From Halieaceae bacterium (GTDB lineage: Bacteria > Pseudomonadota > Gammaproteobacteria > Pseudomonadales > Halieaceae): a stretch of DNA of 17,437 nucleotides. Below are positions 7,242 to 13,550 of the stretch, piece by piece. How positions within the stretch are numbered: position 1 is the stretch's first letter; each line of letters starts with the position of its first letter. The notes beneath the pieces were generated by a model. It was not told the origin of the DNA. It saw nothing but the letters and a program-made list of their open reading frames with translations, and did no database searches. The stretch is from contig JABIZW010000257.1 in NCBI GenBank assembly GCA_018666295.1, positions 1 through 17,437 on the forward strand, written 5' to 3'. The translations under genes were made by a program, and so were the position numbers.

Positions 7242-8507
7242 ATGAACTTTGATATTCCAGAAGATATCCAACACTTTCTAGGGGAAGTCGATGCGTTTAT
7301 TGAAGAACACATAAAACCCTTGGAAGGGGCCGACGACAATATCCGATTCTTTGATCATCGGCGTGAAGATGCGCGAACCGACTGGGACCGACAAGGGCTC
7401 CCCAATAAGGACTGGGAGGCATTATTGGCGGTTGCAAAGCAACGCGCGATCGCCGCAGGAATTTTCAGCTATCCCTTTCCAAAGGAGCATGGAGGCAGGA
7501 ACGGCAGCAACCTTGGCATGGCCATTATCAGAGAACATCTCGCGGCTAAGGGACTTGGTTTGCACAACGATTTGCAAAACGAGCACTCGGTCGTGGGCAA
7601 CAATATAGGACTGTTGCTGATGCTCGAGTACGGGACGCCTGAACAGCAGGCCGCATGGTTACCCGGGCTTAAGACAGCGACACAAGGCTTTGCTTTCGGT
7701 ATCACTGAGCCGGACCACGGGTCTGATGCAACGCATATGGAGACGGTTGCCACACGCGATGGTGATGATTGGATTATCAATGGCGTCAAAACGTGGAATA
7801 CGGGCGTTCACACAGCGCACAGCGATATGGTTATGGCCCGAACCTCGGGTGATGCTGGTGATGCCTTGGGCATCACTGCCTTTTTGGTGCCGATGGACTC
7901 ACCGGGTGTGGATATCGAGGAGTATCTCTGGACTTTCAACATGCCGTCAGACCATGCGCGGGTTCGATTCACAAACGTACGTGTACCCGATGCGGCAATT
8001 TTCGCAGGCGCGGGTCGGGGCCTGCAGGTGGTACAGCACTTTTTCAATGAAAACCGGATTCGACAAGCGGCGTCGAGTTTAGGCGCCGCGCAGTATTGTG
8101 TGAACGAGGCCGTTGAGTACGCTAAATATCGAAAACCGTTTGGTAAAGCCCTGGCGACGAACCAGGCTATACAATTTCCGTTGGTCGATCTTCAGGCGCG
8201 GTGCGAGATGCTCAGAGCGCTTATTCATAAAACAGCGTGGCTCATGGATCGGGACGGTGCGTTTTCCGTCTCAGATAAGGTGTCTATGTGTAACTATCAA
8301 GCCAATCAGTTGTGCTGTGAGGCGGCGGATACTGCGATGCAAGTGCACGGTGGATTGGGTTATTCAAGGTACAAACCATTTGAACATATCTACCGACATC
8401 ATCGGCGTTATCGTATTACCGAGGGTGCCGATGAGATTCAAAAGCGCCGTATCGCCGGCTACATGTTTGGGTTTATGAGCCAACAAAAACCGAAGGGTGT
8501 CAGTTAA
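7242..8507 (+). CDS. Acyl-CoA dehydrogenase, ACAD10/ACAD11-like
   Basis: FAD-dependent acyl-CoA dehydrogenase of 421 residues, which introduces a double bond next to the CoA thioester or, in this subgroup, acts on modified acyl-CoAs. The FAD-binding segment GITEPDHGSDAT and the following INGVKTWNTG beta segment are clear. The central RKPFGK motif is present. The C-terminal YRITEGADEIQKRR carries Glu394 in the position of the catalytic base of medium-chain enzymes. The protein is slightly longer than the 380-390 residues of typical FadE-like short-chain enzymes, and its sequence and neighbour (an APH-fold kinase) point to the ACAD10/ACAD11 group rather than to straight-chain beta-oxidation. 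Its stop overlaps the kinase start by one base (TAATG), so the two are translated together. Substrate is unknown. Confidence 0.9.
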   Translation: MNFDIPEDIQHFLGEVDAFIEEHIKPLEGADDNIRFFDHRREDARTDWDRQGLPNKDWEALLAVAKQRAIAAGIFSYPFPKEHGGRNGSNLGMAIIREHLAAKGLGLHNDLQNEHSVVGNNIGLLLMLEYGTPEQQAAWLPGLKTATQGFAFGITEPDHGSDATHMETVATRDGDDWIINGVKTWNTGVHTAHSDMVMARTSGDAGDALGITAFLVPMDSPGVDIEEYLWTFNMPSDHARVRFTNVRVPDAAIFAGAGRGLQVVQHFFNENRIRQAASSLGAAQYCVNEAVEYAKYRKPFGKALATNQAIQFPLVDLQARCEMLRALIHKTAWLMDRDGAFSVSDKVSMCNYQANQLCCEAADTAMQVHGGLGYSRYKPFEHIYRHHRRYRITEGADEIQKRRIAGYMFGFMSQQKPKGVS

Positions 8508-9889
8508 TGGCGGTAGACCCGCAATTTGAAGAGCGCCTCAGTCAGTTTATTGATCAGCAGTTTCCTGGGTCCAGCGTTGGGGGTGTGGATCAACTGACGG
8601 CAGGTGCTTCTCAGCAGACCTTTCGAGTGCGTACCCGCTCGCGCGACGGTGTCCAGCGCGACTATGCCTTGCGACGCGCGCAACCGGGACTTGTGGCGGG
8701 TTCTCAAGGTCAGTTGAGCACGAGTGCTGAGGTGGCTCTTTTGCGACTTGCTCAATCAGCCGGCGTTCCCGTACCTAATGTGATTTGTGAACTCGAGCCA
8801 AGGCACGATCTGGGTGAGGGCTACCTTATGGAATGGCTCGAGGGTGAAACCTTGGGGCACCGGATTGTAAAATTGCCTGAGCTTGCGGAGATGAGAGCAA
8901 CGCTGGCTTACGAATGTGGGCAGACATTGGCTAAGATCCATGCGTTACCTGTTCCTCATTCCTTGAGACGGGTGCTCCACTGTGTTTCGCCTGAAGTGTT
9001 GGTGCGCGAGACATGGGACGCCTATATCGCGCTCAATACACCGCAGCCCATGATCGACTTTACCGCGCAATGGTTGTTGAGCCACCTACCGACAACCGTT
9101 ACGCAATGCTTGGTGCACGGAGACTTCCGCAACGGTAATCTGATGGTCTCAAAGACCGGTATTCGCGCGGTTCTCGATTGGGAGCTGTGCCACATGGGTG
9201 ATCCGATGCGTGATCTTGGGTGGCTTTGTGTGAACTCATGGCGGTTCGGTCAGCGAGACCTTGCTGTCGGTGGTTTTGGAGCATCCAGTGACTTGGTGTT
9301 GGGTTATGAGTCTGTCTCGGGCGTATCTGTCGACACCGCATCATTATTGTTCTGGGAGGTATTTGGGTCTTTCTGGTGGTCGATAACGACGCTTGGAATG
9401 GCGAATACGTGGCGGACCGGGGAGACGCCTTCTGTTGAACGGCCGGTCATTGGTCGGCGAAGCTCTGAGGCGCAAATGGACTGCGCGCGTTTGTTGATTC
9501 CAGGGTCTTTTGAGACGCTACAACAGAGTGGGAGTGACGCGAATCTGCCCCAAACGCAGGAATTAATTGGCGCGGTCAGAGGGCATCTGCTGGACGGGGT
9601 TGCACCTGTATTTCAGGGTGCCGATAAGTTTTTAATTCGTGTGGCCGTCAACGCACTTGCTATTGCGGAGCGCGAGCTGGCGCTCGGGCCTGACCTGATT
9701 TCGGCGGAGCACTTCCGGTTAAAGGGGTTGTTTGGGGAAGGGGACTTAGACGCACTCCGTTGGCGTTTGGTAGAAATGCTCCGATCGGGTACCCACTTGC
9801 CTGATGACGCTTTAACCGATCACCTACGAAACACGGTGGCCGGGCAGCTGCAGATCGATCAGCCTAATTATTCCGCATTAACTCGATAA
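8507..9889 (+). CDS. APH-fold kinase with C-terminal DUF6285-like domain, paired with acyl-CoA dehydrogenase
   Basis: Probable small-molecule kinase of the aminoglycoside phosphotransferase fold, 460 residues. The catalytic loop HGDFRNGN is at residues 204-211 (Asp206, Asn211), and the metal-binding DWE is at 224-226. Upstream, the ALRRAQPG segment corresponds to the nucleotide-binding strand. Residues about 348-455 (QELIGAVRGHLLDG, then VNALAIAERELALGP) look like the helical domain usually listed as DUF6285, here fused to the kinase. In this family, close relatives such as LvaA phosphorylate hydroxyacyl-CoA, and vertebrate ACAD10/11 carry the same kinase fold fused to a dehydrogenase. It is translationally coupled to the dehydrogenase gene. 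A resistance function is unlikely in this context, although the fold is shared with antibiotic kinases. Confidence 0.88.
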   Translation: MAVDPQFEERLSQFIDQQFPGSSVGGVDQLTAGASQQTFRVRTRSRDGVQRDYALRRAQPGLVAGSQGQLSTSAEVALLRLAQSAGVPVPNVICELEPRHDLGEGYLMEWLEGETLGHRIVKLPELAEMRATLAYECGQTLAKIHALPVPHSLRRVLHCVSPEVLVRETWDAYIALNTPQPMIDFTAQWLLSHLPTTVTQCLVHGDFRNGNLMVSKTGIRAVLDWELCHMGDPMRDLGWLCVNSWRFGQRDLAVGGFGASSDLVLGYESVSGVSVDTASLLFWEVFGSFWWSITTLGMANTWRTGETPSVERPVIGRRSSEAQMDCARLLIPGSFETLQQSGSDANLPQTQELIGAVRGHLLDGVAPVFQGADKFLIRVAVNALAIAERELALGPDLISAEHFRLKGLFGEGDLDALRWRLVEMLRSGTHLPDDALTDHLRNTVAGQLQIDQPNYSALTR

Positions 9890-10110
9890 CCGACACAGAC
9901 GAATAGAGTTTTATTGCTGGCTGACCTAGACTTACGGCTTGCCGTTGTAGCTCAGTTGGAAGAGCGTTTGCCTCCTAAGCGAAAGGTCGCAGGTTCGATC
10001 CCTGCCAGCGGCGCCATATCGTAATATCACCGTGCGACGAGCAAGACCTGGGCGGTGACCTAGGTTGACGAATCAATGAGTCGGTGTCACTGCCTTAGTC
10101 GAGCCATGAC
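9890..10110 (+). other. Intergenic region carrying the tRNA gene
   Basis: The 221-bp gap between the kinase and the methyltransferase gene contains tRNA-Arg(CCU) in its middle. The 51 bp before the tRNA must hold its promoter, but I could not assign a convincing -35/-10 pair. The 94 bp after it include a 6-bp inverted repeat TCACCG...CGGTGA (10027-10032 and 10053-10058) with a 20-base loop and no T tract. It is therefore not a standard rho-independent terminator. No direct repeat of the tRNA 3' end was seen, so there is no sign of an integrated element. Confidence 0.5.
9941..10016 (+). tRNA. tRNA-Arg (anticodon CCU)
   Basis: A complete 76-base tRNA with encoded CCA end. The 7-bp acceptor stem GCCGUUG/CAGCGGC pairs with one G-U, and the discriminator base is G73. 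The D arm is GCUC/GAGC with a UUGG loop. The anticodon stem UUUGC/GCGAA encloses the loop CUCCUAA, giving anticodon CCU, which reads the rare arginine codon AGG. The T arm GCAGG/CCUGC encloses UUCGAUC. All positions expected for a functional tRNA are present. Rare-arginine tRNA genes are common phage integration sites, but the flanks show no attachment repeat in this window. Confidence 0.97.
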
Positions 10111-11310
10111 GTGTCCAAGCGCAACGTAAGATTTAATTCAGGAAAATTATCGCGACGCTCAAAAACAGCGGGTAGGGCTGTTCCTTCGGTGGCGGACAGC
10201 TTTAGCGCGACCGTGCGTGATGTCAGCAGCGACGGCAAAGGCATTATTGAGGCACCGGATGGTCAGGTTTTATTCGTCGCAGGTGTGTGGCCAGGCGAAG
10301 TACTTCAGCTCACCAGGAAACGCACTGGCCGTGACGTCACTGTTCGCGTAGATGAGATTTTAGAGGCTTCACCAAGCCGGATCCTACCGCGGTGCGCATC
10401 ACACAGCGCTGGTGTCTGCGGGGGCTGCCCGTGGATGTTTGTGGATTACGACGCGCAAGTTGAACAAAAGCATCGTCGCCTTGAACGCAGCTTGCTGCGG
10501 CTTGGACACGTTGAAGCAAAACGCGATTTTGCAATTGCCCCGAGGCCCTTTGAATATCGAAATCGCGCTCAATTTAAATCAGACGGCAAGGCCCTTGGAT
10601 ATGTGGCTCGGGAGACTCATGATATTGCCGACATCGCCGAGTGTCCCATTTTAACGCCCATCAACAATCGCAAGCTTCGCGCATTGCGGACAGCACTACC
10701 GAATTCGGCATGGACGCCGAGTAAGAAGCGACAGTGGACAACGATCGACATTGATGACGAGCGTGAGCGCGTTATGATCGATCAGCGACAACCCTTTCGG
10801 CAGGGAAACTCGGATCAAAATACGTTTATTATCAATTGGTTAAAGGATTGTATTTTCGAGTTAGATGAAGTCGATTCTATCGTCGAATTATTCTGTGGTT
10901 CGGGTAATTTCACCAAGGTTCTTGCCGAGACTTCCGCGTCTCATATTGTCGCCGTAGAGGGCGACGATGCCTCTATTGCCCAATTGACAGCGCAAGGCCT
11001 TAGGGGCGTGACAGGGATTCGAGCGAATCTTTTTTCTGAGTCCGACATACGTACCTTAGTGCCTAATGTTAACGGCCGTCTGGGTGTGGTGTTGGATCCT
11101 CCCCGCGAAGGATTAAAGGAGCGAGCGGCGTTGACGACGCTGTTCTCCAATGCCCGCTGGGTCGTCTACATCGCTTGTGATTTGGCTACCTGGGAGCGCG
11201 ATTGTGGGTTTTTATCGGAGTGCGGTTTGTCGCCTCAAGAGGCGCGTGGGTTAGACATGTTTCCCCAAACACCCCACATGGAAATTCTGTCAGTCTTTAC
11301 GCGCGCCTAA
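10111..11310 (+). CDS. RNA m5U methyltransferase, RlmD/TrmA family
   Basis: SAM-dependent RNA (uracil-5) methyltransferase of 399 residues. A basic N-terminus is followed by a TRAM-like RNA-binding domain (about 28-85). An Fe-S cluster motif has Cys95, Cys103, Cys106 and Cys178, with C-x7-C-x2-C where E. coli RlmD has C-x5-C-x2-C. The SAM loop is LFCGSGNFT (260-268). The catalytic cysteine is Cys356 and the general-base Glu391 lies in the HMEIL segment. The loop around Cys356 reads ACDLAT instead of the usual SCNPAT, so the conserved Asn is Asp. The protein is shorter than RlmD of E. coli (433). The start is a GTG with no clear ribosome binding site; an ATG 5 bases earlier is in another frame. 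It may be a paralogue, because rlmD is often near relA-mazG, whose end lies at the left edge of this window. Confidence 0.83.
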   Translation: MSKRNVRFNSGKLSRRSKTAGRAVPSVADSFSATVRDVSSDGKGIIEAPDGQVLFVAGVWPGEVLQLTRKRTGRDVTVRVDEILEASPSRILPRCASHSAGVCGGCPWMFVDYDAQVEQKHRRLERSLLRLGHVEAKRDFAIAPRPFEYRNRAQFKSDGKALGYVARETHDIADIAECPILTPINNRKLRALRTALPNSAWTPSKKRQWTTIDIDDERERVMIDQRQPFRQGNSDQNTFIINWLKDCIFELDEVDSIVELFCGSGNFTKVLAETSASHIVAVEGDDASIAQLTAQGLRGVTGIRANLFSESDIRTLVPNVNGRLGVVLDPPREGLKERAALTTLFSNARWVVYIACDLATWERDCGFLSECGLSPQEARGLDMFPQTPHMEILSVFTRA

Positions 11311-12433
11311 GCGTGCGATCCAAAAGGAATTCGCGTACGCCCTTGAAATCCCCACGGTAAATGACTTCGCGCTGCTTAGATTTCAGCTGATAGTCGTACA
11401 TGGGGTCGTAGTAGTCTCTTAACAGTATTTCGATCCATTCCTTGTGCGGCTCAGGGTTGCCTGAGTCGTGCGCGGTTAAGGCCTGTTCTAGGACCTCGGA
11501 CAATTGTTCGAAGCGCGGATTGCCCAAGCGTTTTCTGATGTTGCTCAGACTGGCTCGCAGCGATTCGGAAAAGGCAATAAATGCCAGATCTTTTGATCCT
11601 GCCTCTTTCAGGTGTTCCTCATAGTTACTCAGAATATAGTTTTCCCAAGAATGGTGCACACGCTCGAGAAGTGTCGCCTCAACAACAACAAGCGGTGACT
11701 CTCGCATCTTCGCTTGTAGGTTTAATGGCAGCGCACAACGACCGATCAGACGACTTTCGTCCTCCAAAGCAATGGTTTTTTGCTCGTTATGGTGGAGTTT
11801 TAAGAGCGCAAGAGAGATCTGGTTTTCAAAGTTGATTTGCGTGGGCTGAGGTACTATTCGCCGGCCAAACGCGCTACCCCTGTGGTGAGCCAGTCCCTCT
11901 AGATCGATACAGGGGAGGCGAGATCCGTCGTCTGAGGTGACTAAAAGCGATGTTTTAGCAGATCCGGTTTTCCCGCCTAAAACTACGGCCTGTGTGTGCT
12001 TAAGTTGCGTGTCGAACGTGTCGATCAGAAAACGTCGAAGTGCTTTATACCCGCCGTCAATGATCGGTACCTTAACATCGACTTCTGCAAGCCAAGACTG
12101 GGCGGTTTGCGATCGAAGCCCTCCGCGCAAGCAATAGAGCACGGAGTCCGGATCTCGTATTGTGGCAGCAACCCATAGCGCGATGCGGGCTTCCTTGGAC
12201 TTACCCGAGACAAGTTCATGGCCCAGAGCGATGGCGGCGACCTCGCCGTGCTGTGCGTAACATGTTCCAACGCGCGCGCGCTCATCGTCGGTCATCAATG
12301 GAAGATTGACCGCTGAGGGAAAGCTGCCCCGTGAAAATTCGATGGGCGCCCTCATGTCGATCAGTTGGCGGCCGCTGATCAAAAGCGATGCGAACTGGGC
12401 CTGAGTAATCCGGTCCGTCGTATGATTATTCAT
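11297..12433 (-). CDS. mnmH: tRNA 2-selenouridine synthase (MnmH/SelU)
   Basis: Enzyme that converts 2-thiouridine at the wobble position of certain tRNAs into 2-selenouridine, using selenophosphate from SelD; also called SelU or YbbB. The protein has 378 residues, near the usual 360-370. The N-terminal rhodanese domain (about 15-130) carries the active-site cysteine Cys101 in CLRGGLRSQ. The second half has a P-loop GGKTGSAKTS (153-162) with Ala159 where E. coli has Gly. It is followed by DLEGLAHHRGSAFG and the ALEDESRLIG motif, both hallmark stretches. Tail motif YYDPMYDYQL is also typical. Its start codon overlaps the end of selD by 8 bp, so the two are translationally coupled. Its last 14 bases overlap the 3' end of the convergent methyltransferase gene. 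Confidence 0.95.
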   Translation of the reverse strand: MNNHTTDRITQAQFASLLISGRQLIDMRAPIEFSRGSFPSAVNLPLMTDDERARVGTCYAQHGEVAAIALGHELVSGKSKEARIALWVAATIRDPDSVLYCLRGGLRSQTAQSWLAEVDVKVPIIDGGYKALRRFLIDTFDTQLKHTQAVVLGGKTGSAKTSLLVTSDDGSRLPCIDLEGLAHHRGSAFGRRIVPQPTQINFENQISLALLKLHHNEQKTIALEDESRLIGRCALPLNLQAKMRESPLVVVEATLLERVHHSWENYILSNYEEHLKEAGSKDLAFIAFSESLRASLSNIRKRLGNPRFEQLSEVLEQALTAHDSGNPEPHKEWIEILLRDYYDPMYDYQLKSKQREVIYRGDFKGVREFLLDRTLRRA

Positions 12434-13481
12434 GCAACGTTAATACTGAATCGACACCTGACTGCCTGCAGAGACGGCCTATCGGCTCACAAGGGAGACC
12501 CATTTCACGCAATACTGTGGTCACTGCATCGACCGACTCTGGTCGAACGGATACTAGAAGCCCACCGCTGGTTTGGGGGTCACATAAAATCGCTTTTTGA
12601 TGATCATCAAGTTTGGGTAAGTGTTGCTTCACCGATGCATAGTTCCGATGTGTCCCCCCGGGGACGCAGTCCTGATCGATGTAGCCCTCAAGGTTGGGAA
12701 GCCTTGGAATTCGCGAGTAACTCAGTTCTGCATCGAGCTCACTGGCGCTCATAATTTCTACGAGATGACCTGCAAGGCCAAATCCCGTTACATCGGTCAA
12801 TGCCGTAACCCCACTTATTTCTGCAAGTACAGGGCCGACCTTGTTAAGCATGCGCATGGTCCCACTGGCTCTTTCGAGATCATCCGACCGCGCTGCATTC
12901 CGCTTGACTGCGGTACTGACGATACCGACGCCTAATGGCTTTGTTAAAAACAACTGATCGTCCGCTTGAGCAGTGTCATTTCGTTTGAGATTTTTTATGT
13001 CGACCAGCCCAGACACTGCAAGTCCAAAAATGGGCTCTGAGATATCGATGCTGTGTCCTCCGGCCAGCGCAATACCTGCTTGCGCACACGTTGCTCGTGC
13101 GCCGGTTAAGACAAGGCTTGCTACCTCTGGCGCGAGCGTGTCAACGGGCCAGCCCAATATTGCAATGGCTACCGTGGGGGTGCCACCCATGGCATAAATA
13201 TCGCTTATCGCATTAGTGGCAGCAATCTGGCCAAACTCAAACGGGTCATCAACGATCGGCGTAAAAAAGTCGGTGGTGCTCAACAATGCCCGCCCGCCGC
13301 CAATATCAACAGCCGCGGCGTCGTCTCGACTGCTGTTTCCTACCAAAAGCTGTGTGGAATGATCGGGTGATGCACCCACTTCGACCGGTGATAAAATTCG
13401 TTTGAGTATTTCCGGCGACAGTTTGCAGCCACAGCCCGCTGCCGGGCTAAATTGTGTGAGTCGGACGTCAGTTGTTGTCAT
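12426..13481 (-). CDS. selD: Selenophosphate synthase (selenide, water dikinase)
   Basis: ATP-dependent enzyme that makes monoselenophosphate, the selenium donor for selenocysteine and 2-selenouridine. It has 351 residues, close to the 347 of E. coli. The N-terminal glycine-rich loop GAGCGCK-type motif is present as AAGCGCK with Cys17, Cys19 and Lys20, the catalytic Cys and Lys. There is a normal cysteine here and no in-frame UGA, so the enzyme itself is not a selenoprotein. Further hallmarks are STTDFFTPIVDDPFEFG, the ATNAISDIYAMGG stretch, GGHSID and DPQTSGG. It is the first gene of an operon with mnmH downstream and is divergent from the lytic transglycosylase gene. No selA or selB is present in the window. 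Confidence 0.97.
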   Translation of the reverse strand: MTTTDVRLTQFSPAAGCGCKLSPEILKRILSPVEVGASPDHSTQLLVGNSSRDDAAAVDIGGGRALLSTTDFFTPIVDDPFEFGQIAATNAISDIYAMGGTPTVAIAILGWPVDTLAPEVASLVLTGARATCAQAGIALAGGHSIDISEPIFGLAVSGLVDIKNLKRNDTAQADDQLFLTKPLGVGIVSTAVKRNAARSDDLERASGTMRMLNKVGPVLAEISGVTALTDVTGFGLAGHLVEIMSASELDAELSYSRIPRLPNLEGYIDQDCVPGGTHRNYASVKQHLPKLDDHQKAILCDPQTSGGLLVSVRPESVDAVTTVLREMGLPCEPIGRLCRQSGVDSVLTLHE

Positions 13482-13550
13482 GTGAAGCGCGTTCTACCTC
13501 CAGTTGGCAAGCTTTCTTGGTTTCGATTGAAAATAAAGGCCGGTGGCCTC
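13482..13550. promoter_or_regulatory. Divergent promoter region selD / lytic transglycosylase
   Basis: These 69 bp separate the start of selD (minus strand) from the chosen start of the transglycosylase (plus strand) and must hold both promoters, at least in part. AAGG at 13536-13539, 11 bases before the ATG, is the only ribosome binding site candidate for the rightward gene. I see no clear -35/-10 pair or palindrome. The upstream part of the transglycosylase promoter may lie inside selD. Confidence 0.35.

Noticed and set aside
8507..9889. Antibiotic resistance kinase
   Set aside because: Although the APH fold is shared, the gene is coupled to an acyl-CoA dehydrogenase and carries the C-terminal domain typical of catabolic kinases.
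9941..10110. Integration site at tRNA-Arg(CCU)
   Set aside because: No integrase gene and no repeat of the tRNA 3' end are visible; the neighbouring genes are chromosomal.
13452..13550. Extended N-terminus of the lytic transglycosylase from ATG 13452
   Set aside because: It overlaps the start of selD on the other strand and places 33 polar residues before a clear signal peptide; ATG 13551 fits the Slt70 length.
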